Below are positions 43,364-52,692 of a DNA stretch of 64,000 nt, in pieces. The stretch comes from Niabella pedocola (GTDB taxonomy: Bacteria > Bacteroidota > Bacteroidia > Chitinophagales > Chitinophagaceae): the NCBI RefSeq assembly GCF_021044425.1, contig NZ_JAJNEC010000005.1, positions 1,674,001 to 1,738,000 on the forward strand. The letters run 5' to 3'. A model generated the notes under the pieces. That model searched no databases, had not been told where the DNA came from, and saw only the letters and a list, made by a program, of their open reading frames with translations. Position 1 is the stretch's first letter, and each line of letters begins with the position of its first letter. The position numbers and the translations under genes are program-made.

Positions 43364-45742
43364 ATGCATATGACGATACATTCTTCCCGTTGTTATTTCA
43401 GGCTGCTGATGGCTGTCTTCTGCCTGCAGCTGCACCTGGCAGCACCGGCGCAACCTCAAAAGAACGAGCCCGACCCGGAGATCATCTTTGTACATAGCGA
43501 CAAAGAATCGTACCTGGCGGGAGAGCTGGTATGGTTTAAAACCTACCTCATGGCTGCCGGTACGCATACACTGGCCGGCTATAGCAGCATTGTGTACCTG
43601 GAGCTGCTGAATGATAAAGGAAGGGCAGTGAGCCAGGCAAAAGTACCCGTAACAAAGGGCACCGGCAGGGGAAGCTTCTACCTCCCTGTTAACGCCACAA
43701 CCGGTGCCTATACATTGATTGCCTATACCAACCAGATGAAGAATGGGGATGCCAGATTCCTGTTCCGGAAAAAACTCCTGGTTACAAATACGATCGCAGC
43801 AGGGGAACATACGACCCGCATAGCCCGTCCGGAACCGATCCTCAACTTTTTTCCGGAGGGCGGCGAGCTTATTGAAGGACTTCCCTCTAAAACAGGTATT
43901 CAGGTGCTGGATCCGCAAACCGGAAAGGGACTACCCGCAACCGGAAGTATTATTGAGAACGGCACGGATACCATCGCCCGGTTCCCCGTTTTAAAATTTG
44001 GCCTGGGCCAGTTCAGTTATACGCCGCTGCCGGGCAGAAAGTATACGGCAATCCTGTCTGTGCCGGGAAAAGATGTCATCAAAAAAGACCTGCCCACACC
44101 CAAAAGCAATGGAACCGTTTTAAGCGTTACCGATAACGGAGGCGATGCTTACCTGGTTAAAATAGCGGCCCACGCGGCTGCAGCTCCGCAAAAAATGGTA
44201 CTGGTTGCACACAACAATCAAAAGAACACTTTTGCAACAGAAGTGGATCTGCAAACCCGTAATACGGCGGAGATCACCGTAAGCAAAGCCAAACTGGGCA
44301 AGGGCATCACCTGTTTCACCCTGTTTAATCAAAGCCGCAAGCCGGTAAATGAACGGCTGGTGTTCCTTCCACAGGTGCTGCCGACCCGGCAGGTAACGAT
44401 CAGCACAAACGGGCAACAGCTTTCGGTAAGAGACAATGCCGGCTTACAACTGGTTCCGGCCTCCAACAGTGACGGGCAGGACATCATACAGGGTTCACTT
44501 TCCGTTTACGCCATGGATCAAAACTCCGAAACGGCCGGTATCAATGAATACCTGCAGCTCACCGCCGCGCTTTCAGGAACCGTTGAAGACCCCGGCTTTT
44601 ATTTTACCTCCGAAGCAACCCAGGGAAATGCCATCGAAAACCTGATGCTCGTAAACGGGTGGCGGCGTTTTGATGCCGGTGCACCTCTTTTTGACCCGGC
44701 GGTAAAATATCTTCCCGAATACGACGGGCATATTGTTGCGGCAAGGGTCACCAACCAATGGGATAACCAGCCGGCAGCGGGAGCGCCGTATTTACTAACC
44801 GTGCCCTCCATTCCCTTTGGTCTTTATAACGGAACCAGCGACAGCAGCGGCATTGTACGGTTCAATGTAAAACGATACTTTGGGCCGGGGGATGTATTCC
44901 TTAAACCAACGCCCGCAACCAGCCTGGCGGGAAGTTATAAGGCGGCTCTTATTTCGCCGTTTATCGACAGTGCTAACCGGTCCTTTACCCAATTGCCTTA
45001 TTTTCCGGCACCGGCAGACAGTGCCTACCTGCTCAGACGCAGCATTGCCATGCAAACAACCAATATTTACTACCGGGACAAAATCAATAGCTATGCGGTG
45101 CCTCAGCCACCGGATACCCTTCCTTTTTATGGAAAGCCAGAGATCAGCTACCTGCTCGACGACTACAAACGGTTTTCAACGATGGAAGAAGTATTACGGG
45201 AATATGTGCGGCCTGTAAATGTGGTGATGCGCGACCGCAAGCTGCACATGACGATCTATGACGACAAATATCAAACCGTTTATAAATACGCAGTGCTCGT
45301 ATTGCTGGATGGGGTGCCTTTAACCGACTATAACAGCATCTTTAATTATGATCCTTATAAAGTAAAACGGCTGGACGTAGTTCCGCGGCGGTTTGTACTG
45401 GGAGCTTCCCTTTACTCCGGTGTGGTAAGTTTTCAAACTTATAATTCAAAATTTGACGGGTTTGAGCTGGATCCGGCTGCGGTTGCCATCGACTACGAAG
45501 GCCTTCAGCTACAGCGCGTCTTTTATGCACCGGTTTATGCAACTGGCCAGAAAGGCGATCCGAGAATTCCGGACAACCGCACCACGCTGCTTTGGGAGCC
45601 CGATATCCGGCTGCAAGGCCGCGAGCCATTAAAACTAAATTGTTTTACCTCCGATTTCAAAGGAGTCTATAAAGTAGTATTACAGGGCATTTCAAATAAA
45701 GGAACCCCTGTTTTTTCAGAAGCCACTTTTACCGTAAAATAA
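43364..45742 (+). CDS. Secreted MG2-like protein with plug-like C-terminal domain
   Basis: 792 residues, with signal peptide (LLMAVFCLQLHLAAPAQ). The first domain (IIFVHSDKESYLAGELVWFKTYL) is like the MG2 domain of alpha-2-macroglobulins. Several beta domains follow. At about 640-700, the sequence VLLDGVPLTDYNSIFNYDPYKVKRLDVV resembles a TonB-receptor plug, yet no barrel follows. It ends the operon, 12 bp after the DUF4249 gene. It may be surface-bound or periplasmic and help the receptor handle a large ligand. ATGs at 43364 and 43370 are both possible. Confidence 0.78.
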   Translation: MHMTIHSSRCYFRLLMAVFCLQLHLAAPAQPQKNEPDPEIIFVHSDKESYLAGELVWFKTYLMAAGTHTLAGYSSIVYLELLNDKGRAVSQAKVPVTKGTGRGSFYLPVNATTGAYTLIAYTNQMKNGDARFLFRKKLLVTNTIAAGEHTTRIARPEPILNFFPEGGELIEGLPSKTGIQVLDPQTGKGLPATGSIIENGTDTIARFPVLKFGLGQFSYTPLPGRKYTAILSVPGKDVIKKDLPTPKSNGTVLSVTDNGGDAYLVKIAAHAAAAPQKMVLVAHNNQKNTFATEVDLQTRNTAEITVSKAKLGKGITCFTLFNQSRKPVNERLVFLPQVLPTRQVTISTNGQQLSVRDNAGLQLVPASNSDGQDIIQGSLSVYAMDQNSETAGINEYLQLTAALSGTVEDPGFYFTSEATQGNAIENLMLVNGWRRFDAGAPLFDPAVKYLPEYDGHIVAARVTNQWDNQPAAGAPYLLTVPSIPFGLYNGTSDSSGIVRFNVKRYFGPGDVFLKPTPATSLAGSYKAALISPFIDSANRSFTQLPYFPAPADSAYLLRRSIAMQTTNIYYRDKINSYAVPQPPDTLPFYGKPEISYLLDDYKRFSTMEEVLREYVRPVNVVMRDRKLHMTIYDDKYQTVYKYAVLVLLDGVPLTDYNSIFNYDPYKVKRLDVVPRRFVLGASLYSGVVSFQTYNSKFDGFELDPAAVAIDYEGLQLQRVFYAPVYATGQKGDPRIPDNRTTLLWEPDIRLQGREPLKLNCFTSDFKGVYKVVLQGISNKGTPVFSEATFTVK

Positions 45743-45898
45743 AGAAGAACAGCACCCTGCTTCCGGTTGTTTGCCACCGGTCATTCGTTAATGACAGCTA
45801 TACATTCCTGAATTTCTGGATGTAGGATTTCGCAGTGGGCTGTTGTTTCCCGGTTGATGGTGATGGCAGTATAACGGGAGCCCTGCTCCCTTTTTCAT

Positions 45899-47428
45899 TT
45901 AAAACAGCCGCTTCTTTCGCCCGCCCAGGCCAATGGCGCCCAGCAACGAACGCACAATGGTGTTGCCTGCGGTACGTGCCATGCTCTTTACGATGGGGTT
46001 ATCAAAAAAGCCTTTTTCCTCCGCTGCCCTTGCCGGCTTTTTTTCCTCTTCCTGCTGCGCCGCTTTTTCTGCCGCATCATTGAGCTTTTGGGTCAGGATT
46101 TCACAGGCACTTTCATTGTCGATCTCTTCGTTATAATGTGCCGCAATTTTTGATGCACCCGTAATTGCGTCGATCTCCGCATCCGTCAATACATCCATAC
46201 GGCTTTGCGGAGCCCGCAGCATACAATGTACTAGCGGCGTAGGTATCCCTTTTTCATTCAGCATCGTGATCAGTGCTTCCCCGATACCCACTTGTGTCAG
46301 CAATTCATCTGTTTGATAAAAGGTGCTGATGGGATAGTTTTCCGCTGTTTGTTTAATCACCTTACGGTCTGCTGCGGTAAATGCCCGCAACGCGTGCTGT
46401 ACCTTCAATCCCAGCTGTGCCAGTATCGAAGCGGGAACATCCATTGGATTCTGGGTACAGAAGAATACGCCCACGCCCTTGGAACGAATCAGTTTAACAA
46501 TCGTTTCCAGCTGGTTTAACAAGGCCGTACTGGCTTCATTAAAGATCAGGTGCGCTTCATCAATAAACAATACCAGTTTCGGTTTATCCAGGTCTCCGGC
46601 TTCGGGAAGGGTAGCATATAACTCCGCCAGCAGCTGCAGCATAAACGTAGAGAACAGTTTCGGGCGATCCTGCAGATCCGTAACCCGTACAATAGAGATC
46701 ATTCCCCGTCCGTCATTGCTGATGCGCATCAGGTCATCTACATCAAAACTGCGTTCGCCAAAAAACAGGTCGGCCCCCTGTTGCTGCAATTCGATCACTT
46801 TTCGCAGGATGGTTCCTGTGGAAGTGGTCGATATTTTTCCATAGGTCTTTTCCAGCTCCGCCTTCCCTTCATCACTTACATATTGCAATACCTTTATAAA
46901 ATCCTTAAGATCCAACAGGGGCAACTTGTTATCATCACAGTATTTAAAGATGAGGGCTACAAAACCTCCCTGAGTATCGTTCAGGTCCAGGATCTTTGAA
47001 AACAGCACCGGTCCAAATTCACTTACCGTTGCCCGTAGCCGGGTACCTTTTTCTTTACTCAATGTAAGGAATTCGACGGGGTACGCTTCCGGTTTAAAGT
47101 CAATACCCAGTTTCTGGCAGCGCTCTGTAATTTTATCATTCACGGTACCGGCGGCGCCGATGCCGCTCAGATCGCCTTTGATATCCATCAGCAATACCGG
47201 TATACTTGCATCACTCAATCCTTCTGCCAGTACCTGCAGGGTTTTGGTTTTACCCGTTCCCGTTGCCCCTGCAATCAGGCCATGCCGGTTCAGGGTTTTA
47301 AAGGGAATGTTTATATCCGCCTCCGGTACTACATCTCCATTTAAAATGGCCCGGCCTATTTTATAACTTTCACCTTTAAAGGTATAGCCTTCTTTTACGG
47401 TTTGCAAAAACTGAGTGGTATCCGCCAT
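45899..47428 (-). CDS. HerA-like ATPase, DUF853/YjgR family
   Basis: Cytoplasmic P-loop ATPase of 509 residues. Walker A is GATGTGKT at 54-61 and Walker B is LVLFIDEAHLIF near 290; a STTSTGTILRKV block and an arginine-rich segment follow. The end is Lys/Glu-rich and then basic (LGGRKKRLF). DUF853 proteins are HerA/FtsK-superfamily helicase-like proteins of uncertain function. A NurA partner nuclease is not adjacent. The gene stands alone, divergent from a lipoprotein gene. Confidence 0.9.
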   Translation of the reverse strand: MADTTQFLQTVKEGYTFKGESYKIGRAILNGDVVPEADINIPFKTLNRHGLIAGATGTGKTKTLQVLAEGLSDASIPVLLMDIKGDLSGIGAAGTVNDKITERCQKLGIDFKPEAYPVEFLTLSKEKGTRLRATVSEFGPVLFSKILDLNDTQGGFVALIFKYCDDNKLPLLDLKDFIKVLQYVSDEGKAELEKTYGKISTTSTGTILRKVIELQQQGADLFFGERSFDVDDLMRISNDGRGMISIVRVTDLQDRPKLFSTFMLQLLAELYATLPEAGDLDKPKLVLFIDEAHLIFNEASTALLNQLETIVKLIRSKGVGVFFCTQNPMDVPASILAQLGLKVQHALRAFTAADRKVIKQTAENYPISTFYQTDELLTQVGIGEALITMLNEKGIPTPLVHCMLRAPQSRMDVLTDAEIDAITGASKIAAHYNEEIDNESACEILTQKLNDAAEKAAQQEEEKKPARAAEEKGFFDNPIVKSMARTAGNTIVRSLLGAIGLGGRKKRLF

Positions 47429-47605
47429 AACTAAATATTTGGTATTGCAATATTCCTTAAGTTTTTTGAAAAAAAGAATAAAATTCCATCCCCGTAAGAA
47501 ATTCAGCCCCCATACCCGGCAGCAACGCTTGCTAAACCATAAAATGCGTATAAATACGGTAAGAAAAAGGGCAGATGTACGCTGGCCTGAGCCGGCAGCT
47601 GCCGG

Positions 47606-47613
47606 TACTTTTG
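47606..47613 (+). promoter_or_regulatory. Putative -7 element (TACTTTTG)
   Basis: Exact TAnnTTTG match 33 bp upstream of the lipoprotein start at 47647. The -33 part is not clear. Confidence 0.45.
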
Positions 47614-47646
47614 AGTTATAAACACATTCATTTAAAAAACAGTGTT

Positions 47647-48042
47647 ATGAAAACAACATTATTCCTGACGGCGATGGCCGTATTGATCATTGCCGGTTGT
47701 AAGAAGAAGAAAGAAGATGCCCCGGCGCCATCCGTAATCGGTTTTTGGGAAGGCAAATATGGCTCCGGCAGCACCGTACCCAATAAGCCTTATTTTTTCC
47801 TGTACCGCTCCAATGGCACCGTGCGGGTATATGCAGATGCCAGTGATACGGCCACCGCAGGCAAGGCAGAAGGCACTTATATTGTTACGGGCACTACAAT
47901 AAAAACAACATACACCTACCCGCCCAGTACTTCTTATTCAACCACAGCCGCCGTTGATGCCGGTTTTACAACCATGGACGGTACCTGGGGCGCCGGCGCC
48001 AATACCAGCGGCAACGGTACATTCCGCATCTTTAAAAAGTAA
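47647..48042 (+). CDS. Small lipoprotein of unknown function
   Basis: 131 residues with a clear lipoprotein signal (LTAMAVLIIAGC). A Lys/Glu linker is followed by a small beta-rich domain (VIGFWEGKYGSGSTVPNKPY, FLYRSNGTVRVY, GTYIVTGTTIKTTYTY) resembling calycin-like strands. The frame opens 72 bp upstream, but the ATG at 47647 begins the signal peptide. It precedes the 101-residue/radical SAM unit by 193 bp; a functional link is not shown. Confidence 0.8.
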   Translation: MKTTLFLTAMAVLIIAGCKKKKEDAPAPSVIGFWEGKYGSGSTVPNKPYFFLYRSNGTVRVYADASDTATAGKAEGTYIVTGTTIKTTYTYPPSTSYSTTAAVDAGFTTMDGTWGAGANTSGNGTFRIFKK

Positions 48043-48235
48043 CGATTCGCCAGATTCAGGTATTGTATCCGGGCTGGTGATCCGTTTAACTTTGATCTGG
48101 AATGAAGCTGTACAAAGAGCCCGGTAAACCTTTCTTACAAAAATCAAAAAACGGAGTTATCTGAAAATCCCCAACAGAGTAAGACGTGGACGCTGAAAAA
48201 CGAAAAGAGTAGGCATCATATATAAATCACAGATC

Positions 48236-48541
48236 ATGGAGAACATTAAAGAATTTGAAGCCGGATTGCTGAAAAAACTGGATGTAAAAGACATCGACAA
48301 AACGGTTGTCCGCAACATTTCAAAAGAGATCGTGAACCTGAAGAAAAACGGTTTATTGATCGACCAGGTTTTTGTAAAAGGCATTCCCCGGCTGGACCGT
48401 TACATTATCAACGGCATCGTAGATCCGGAATTCTGGAGCAAGTTCAACAATGTAGGCGGGATCTTCTCCCGGTTCGAAGTATTCCCGTATGGCGTGATCG
48501 CCCATCAGGGTTTTAAATTCACCGCCGAAATTGAAAGATGA
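48236..48541 (+). CDS. 101-residue protein coupled to a radical SAM enzyme
   Basis: Not recognised. Residues 1-45 are helical and rich in Lys, Asp and Glu (IKEFEAGLLKKLDVKDIDK). The rest is beta- and aromatic-rich (GIPRLDRYIINGIVDPEFW, FSRFEVFPYGVIAHQGFKF). No cysteine, signal peptide or membrane segment is present. Its stop overlaps the radical SAM start by 4 bp (ATGA), so both are translated together. It could be a substrate peptide, a leader-binding partner or an electron-transfer adaptor; the sequence alone does not decide. There is no obvious double-glycine leader cleavage site. Confidence 0.72.
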   Translation: MENIKEFEAGLLKKLDVKDIDKTVVRNISKEIVNLKKNGLLIDQVFVKGIPRLDRYIINGIVDPEFWSKFNNVGGIFSRFEVFPYGVIAHQGFKFTAEIER

Positions 48542-49584
48542 TGAATGCCTGTTCAGAAAAAGGGAGTCCCGCATATGCAGCTCCCTTCCGAACGATTCAG
48601 TTGCACCCTACCCGCAGGTGCAACCTCTGCTGTAAGCATTGCTACTCCAGCTCTTCGCCGTTATTAAAAGAACAGCTTGACCTGGAGGCATTGAAAGCTT
48701 TTTTAATCTATGCCTACGACCAGGGGTTTAATAATATCTCCTTATCGGGTGGAGAACCGTTGCTGTACAAAGATCTTGAAGCACTGCTGCAGTTTACAAA
48801 GAAGCTCGGTTATAACAATACCATGGCCACTAACGGCATGCTGCTGGGTTCGGACCGGAACCAGGCGCTGCTACAGTACATCGACCTTGTTGCGGTAAGC
48901 GTAGACGGGCCACCGGCACTTCATGATTATATACGCGGGCAAAAAGGCGCATTTGAAAAAATGCAAAAGGGCGTACAGGTTTTACAACAGCATAACAAGC
49001 CCTTTGGTTTTATTCATACCGTTACACCCGATAGCTGGAAAGAACTGATCTGGCTGGGAACATTTGCCGCCGACGCGGGCGCCCGGTTATTGCAACTGCA
49101 TCCGCTGGAAATGTTCGGAAGAGCCCGGCAGGAACTTCCGCAATGGACAAACGATGACCTCCACCTGCACCGTACCTACATCTTAGCCAATTATCTCAGC
49201 AGCAAATACCGCGGCCGGATGGTAGTACAGGCAGACCTGCTGCACCGTGACTATCTCGAATCGTTTCCGCAGATCGTAAACGGCTTTGCCCGGAGCTGTA
49301 GCGATCAGCACCGCCTGGCCCATGTGATCGACACGATCGTGATCGATGAAAAAGGGACGGTTACGCCTTTTGCATATGGCTTTGATCCGCAGCTGTCCAT
49401 CGGAACCATCAATGACTTTGACGAAACGTTGTTTGACCGCTACCTGGACCGGTATGCCACCAGGATTGAACGCATGCTGGAGGAGGCCCTTTCGGGTATT
49501 TCTAAAAACAAGGATCAGGACATCATTAACTGGAACGAGGTATGGGTATATCACAGCAGGCAACCGGTAAAGGCATCTGCCTGA
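48538..49584 (+). CDS. Radical SAM enzyme with cysteine-poor SPASM-like tail
   Basis: 348 residues. The cluster motif is CNLCCKHC (CX3CX2C) in HPTRRCNLCCKHCY, followed by the SAM-binding SLSGGEPLLY and a TIM-like barrel (TMATNGMLL, VAVSVDGP). In the C-terminal third, VIDEKGTVTPFAYGFDPQLSIGTIND resembles the start of a SPASM/twitch domain, but the usual cysteines are missing (only one, in FARSCSD). So probably one Fe-S cluster. Enzymes of this type often modify peptides or assemble cofactors. Coupled to the 101-residue gene; terminator about 200 bp downstream. Confidence 0.88.
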   Translation: MMNACSEKGSPAYAAPFRTIQLHPTRRCNLCCKHCYSSSSPLLKEQLDLEALKAFLIYAYDQGFNNISLSGGEPLLYKDLEALLQFTKKLGYNNTMATNGMLLGSDRNQALLQYIDLVAVSVDGPPALHDYIRGQKGAFEKMQKGVQVLQQHNKPFGFIHTVTPDSWKELIWLGTFAADAGARLLQLHPLEMFGRARQELPQWTNDDLHLHRTYILANYLSSKYRGRMVVQADLLHRDYLESFPQIVNGFARSCSDQHRLAHVIDTIVIDEKGTVTPFAYGFDPQLSIGTINDFDETLFDRYLDRYATRIERMLEEALSGISKNKDQDIINWNEVWVYHSRQPVKASA

Positions 49585-49887
49585 AAGATCATTCAGCATC
49601 TGCGAAGCCATAATACCATCGCCGGCAAAACCCCTGTTATCCCGTCCTGAAGAAGCTGCATTTCCGGTCATCTTCTATCTGCATCACCCCCGCAGGGTTT
49701 TTCCTCATCGGTAACGTTCACAACCATTCAACCGATATATCACATCCGCCACAGCTCAGCATTTCTCCAACAAACCGGAGCCGCAGCCCTGACCAGGGCT
49801 GCTTTTTAACAAAAAATTCGTTTCCATTTGTTAGTGTATTAAAAAGCATTAACTTTATTTGCCATCTAATAACATAAACACAGCAAC
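49585..49887. other. Gene-free stretch between the radical SAM and response-regulator genes
   Basis: No coding region was found in these 303 bp. It has a strong hairpin terminator at 49783-49807 and a T/A-rich leader upstream of the response-regulator gene with no fully convincing promoter (TTTATTTG near 49854 is a weak -7). Confidence 0.6.
49783..49807 (+). terminator. Rho-independent terminator after the radical SAM gene
   Basis: GCAGCCCT (49783-49790) pairs with AGGGCTGC (49795-49802) around a 4-nt loop, followed by five T. Confidence 0.82.
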
Positions 49888-50586
49888 ATGGAAACAAAAA
49901 AACCCAGAATATTATTGTGCGAAGATGATCCGAACCTCGGCAATGTGCTGAAAAATTATCTGGAACTGAATGATTACGATGTAACCCTGGAGCGGGATGG
50001 CCGTTTGGGTTTGGCTGCTTTTCAGCGCGAAAAGTTTGATCTCTGTCTGCTGGATGTCATGATGCCGCATATGGATGGTTTTACGCTTGCAGAAGAAGTG
50101 CGTAATGTAGACCCCGATATTCCATTGTTTTTCCTGAGCGCTAAAACGATGAAAGAAGACATCATTCAGGGATACAAGCTGGGTGCGGATGATTATATCA
50201 CCAAGCCTTTTGATAGCGAGGTATTGCTGTTAAAGATCAAAGCCATCCTTAAACGGAACGAAGAACTGAACAAGGAAACAGAGAATAAAGAATACCAGCT
50301 GGCCAGTTATCACTTTAACCCCAAACTGCGGCAACTGACCCATAACGACAATACGCAAACACTTTCTCCAAAAGAAAATGAATTGCTGAAGATGCTGGCA
50401 GAACACCTGAATGACCTGCTTCCCCGCGAACAGGCACTCAAAAAAATCTGGGGCAGCGATACCTATTTTAATGGCAGGAGTATGGATGTATATATTGCCA
50501 AGCTGCGCAAATACCTGAAAGATGATGAAAAGATTGAAATCGTAAACATCCACGGAAATGGATTCCGTTTGGTAGTGCAGGATTGA
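49888..50586 (+). CDS. OmpR/PhoB-type response regulator (orphan)
   Basis: DNA-binding regulator of 232 residues. Receiver domain (1-120) with acidic pocket Asp13/Asp14, phosphorylation site Asp56 in LCLLDVMMP, Ser84 and Lys106 in YITKPFD. The winged-helix output domain (about 135-230) has LSPKENELLKMLAEHLNDLL and GRSMDVYIAKLRKYL. It is similar in layout to RprY-type Bacteroidota regulators. No histidine kinase gene is adjacent, so the partner is encoded elsewhere. Monocistronic, with a terminator on each side. Confidence 0.94.
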   Translation: METKKPRILLCEDDPNLGNVLKNYLELNDYDVTLERDGRLGLAAFQREKFDLCLLDVMMPHMDGFTLAEEVRNVDPDIPLFFLSAKTMKEDIIQGYKLGADDYITKPFDSEVLLLKIKAILKRNEELNKETENKEYQLASYHFNPKLRQLTHNDNTQTLSPKENELLKMLAEHLNDLLPREQALKKIWGSDTYFNGRSMDVYIAKLRKYLKDDEKIEIVNIHGNGFRLVVQD

Positions 50587-50613
50587 TATTTTTGGAGATA
50601 ATTATTTCCTCAG

Positions 50614-50652
50614 GCCTTCTGTAGCTGTCCGCCAGCTATAGAAGGCTTTTTT
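50614..50652 (+). terminator. Response-regulator terminator
   Basis: GCCTTCTGTAGCTG (50614-50627) pairs with CAGCTATAGAAGGC (50633-50646) at 13 of 14 positions, followed by six T. Confidence 0.85.
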
Positions 50653-50667
50653 AATAGCATGTTATTT

Positions 50668-51219
50668 TCATTGTCTCTGCCTGGTATCAGCAGGCTTTCG
50701 CGTGTATTCATAGACGGAATGCCAATAGTGTCCCCCTGCAATTATAAGTACCCATCCTCCATCATTACTTACTCGTTCTTCTCTTAAATCATGATTAGCG
50801 CTCAACGAATACTGAGTTTGGCGGCTTTCCCAAACGTTATAAACGATGAGGGGAACAATTTTAAATTTTCTCCGGGATACAAAATAGTCCTTCTTTATGC
50901 TTCCCCTGATCAGTTCTCTGGAAATACATGAATCGTTCAAAAAATTTGCAACAAGTATTTTTGTTTTATTGATCGCAGTTATGGTACATGAACGCTTATG
51001 AAACCCGAATGTGTCGCGTTGTTCTTTTAACACAGTATCTCTTTCAATCGTAAACTCCCTATGTAAGTTGTAAGTCCCTTCCAAAGATTTTGTTGATGAA
51101 AGCGGCAATGTATCCTTAAGCTTCATTTGCTTTATTGAAACACAGCCAAACAAGCCTGTTAATATAGCGTTACATAGAAACACTACTATTACGTACGCTG
51201 GCTTTCTGTTATAAATCAA
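50668..51219 (-). CDS. Orphan lipoprotein-like protein
   Basis: Not recognised. 183 residues. A hydrophobic N-terminus (AYVIVVFLCNAILTGLFGC) looks like a lipoprotein signal with Cys26. The mature part has many charged residues and beta-prone stretches (EGTYNLHREFTIERDTV, FKIVPLIVYNVWESR), and ends in a Trp/Gly-rich region then TRKPADTRQRQ. The gene is visibly richer in A and T than its neighbours and sits alone between the response regulator and ruvB. This may mark a recent acquisition or a lineage-specific gene. Confidence 0.68.
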   Translation of the reverse strand: MIYNRKPAYVIVVFLCNAILTGLFGCVSIKQMKLKDTLPLSSTKSLEGTYNLHREFTIERDTVLKEQRDTFGFHKRSCTITAINKTKILVANFLNDSCISRELIRGSIKKDYFVSRRKFKIVPLIVYNVWESRQTQYSLSANHDLREERVSNDGGWVLIIAGGHYWHSVYEYTRKPADTRQRQ

Positions 51220-51304
51220 GTGCTAAATTTTGTAATATTTCCCGATTTGTTTTTGCAAACCATTGTGCTTGTTTTCTATATTTCACTTGTTATAAGGCTT
51301 ATTG

Positions 51305-52339
51305 CTAAAGATCCAGCTCCAGGTTCTTCGATCTGTTTCCCGGCTTTTTGCCCAAATGCTCGTAGGCCTTATGTGTTACCTCACGGCCCCGCGGGGTGCG
51401 TTGTAAAAATCCTTCCTGTATTAAAAAGGGTTCATATACTTCTTCAATCGTACCGGGCTCTTCACCCACCGCAGTGGCAATGGTGGTAATGCCTACCGGC
51501 CCCCCCTTAAACTTTTCAATAATGGCCAGCAGGATGCGGTTGTCCATTTCATCCAACCCGTATTCATCCACGTTCAGGGCCTTCAGGGCATGCTGTGTAA
51601 TGCCCACATCAATGATACCATCGTTTAATACCTGGGCAAAGTCGCGCACCCGTCTTAAAAGCCCGTTGGCGATCCGCGGCGTGGCCCGGCTCCGGCCGGC
51701 GATCTCCGCTGCTGCATCCTTCGATATCTGTACGCCCAGGATCTGGGCCGCCCGGAGTACGATCTTTTGCAGCGTTTGTGCCGAGTAATATTCCAGGCGC
51801 GCCTTAATCGCAAAACGCGACAATAAGGGTGCTGTGAGCAGCCCGCTGCGGGTGGTAGCGCCCACCAGTGTAAACGGGTTCAGGGAAAGCTGGATACTCC
51901 GCGCATTGGGCCCGCTATCCAGCAAAATATCCAGCCGGTAATCCTCCATGGCTGCATACAAATATTCTTCCACCACCGTACTCAGCCGGTGTATTTCATC
52001 TATAAACAATACATCATTCGGCTCCAGGGAAGTCAGCAAACCTGCCAGATCACCCGGTTTTTCAATTACCGGGCCGCTGGTTTCTTTGATATTCACCCCC
52101 AATTCATTAGCCACGATCCTCGACAGGGTGGTTTTTCCCAACCCCGGAGGACCATGAAAAAGAATATGATCCAGCGCTTCTCCCCGCATCTTTGCCGCCC
52201 GTATAAAGATCACCAGGTTCTCCACCAATTGCGGCTGGCCGGCAAAATCCTTTATCTGGCCCGGACGGATCGTATTCTCAAAATCACTTTCCAAAGCACT
52301 CAGCCCCTGCTTTTCTTTATTTAAATTGGGATTACTCAT
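51305..52339 (-). CDS. ruvB: Holliday junction branch migration ATPase RuvB
   Basis: AAA+ motor that drives branch migration with RuvA. The 344-residue protein has the family start RPGQIKDFAGQPQLVENL, Walker A GPPGLGKTTLSRIVANE, Walker B VLFIDEIHRL, the sensor-1 region LVGATTRSGLLTAPL with arginine finger SRFAIKARLEYY, and a C-terminal winged helix ending QEGFLQRTPRGREVTHKAY. Length is normal. ruvA and ruvC are not nearby, a common arrangement in Bacteroidota. It is divergent from the collagen-like lipoprotein. Confidence 0.97.
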   Translation of the reverse strand: MSNPNLNKEKQGLSALESDFENTIRPGQIKDFAGQPQLVENLVIFIRAAKMRGEALDHILFHGPPGLGKTTLSRIVANELGVNIKETSGPVIEKPGDLAGLLTSLEPNDVLFIDEIHRLSTVVEEYLYAAMEDYRLDILLDSGPNARSIQLSLNPFTLVGATTRSGLLTAPLLSRFAIKARLEYYSAQTLQKIVLRAAQILGVQISKDAAAEIAGRSRATPRIANGLLRRVRDFAQVLNDGIIDVGITQHALKALNVDEYGLDEMDNRILLAIIEKFKGGPVGITTIATAVGEEPGTIEEVYEPFLIQEGFLQRTPRGREVTHKAYEHLGKKPGNRSKNLELDL

Positions 52340-52692
52340 TGTTATTCAAAGATATTATAAATACGCCTGGAAGCACGGCTCCTTCCGGCATACGCGCCGT
52401 TTTTTTTCACCAACGCCGGGTTGAATTAATAGTCGTTTTCAATCTATTGCGAGGCAGCTTTCTTTATTTGGCACTGGATTCTGTTGAAAGAACGTTGGGT
52501 GCCGTGATTTTCCGGTCACCTCCCTGATGCCTGGCCGGATCCGTATCAACCGATAAAACCATTTTTTAATGTATAAATCAAAAACTTAATAACCAGGCGA
52601 TTAAGCCATTCAAATGCAATCGTTTTCAGGAATTTCAGCCGGATCTGTTTCGTTTTTTGTATTTTGCCCGTCTATTGTTACAAAAGGCAGCT
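52340..52692. other. Gene-free divergent region between ruvB and a lipoprotein
   Basis: No convincing gene, repeat or terminator is seen in these 353 bp. A GTATTTTG close to the lipoprotein start is one base short of the -7 consensus. Confidence 0.5.
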
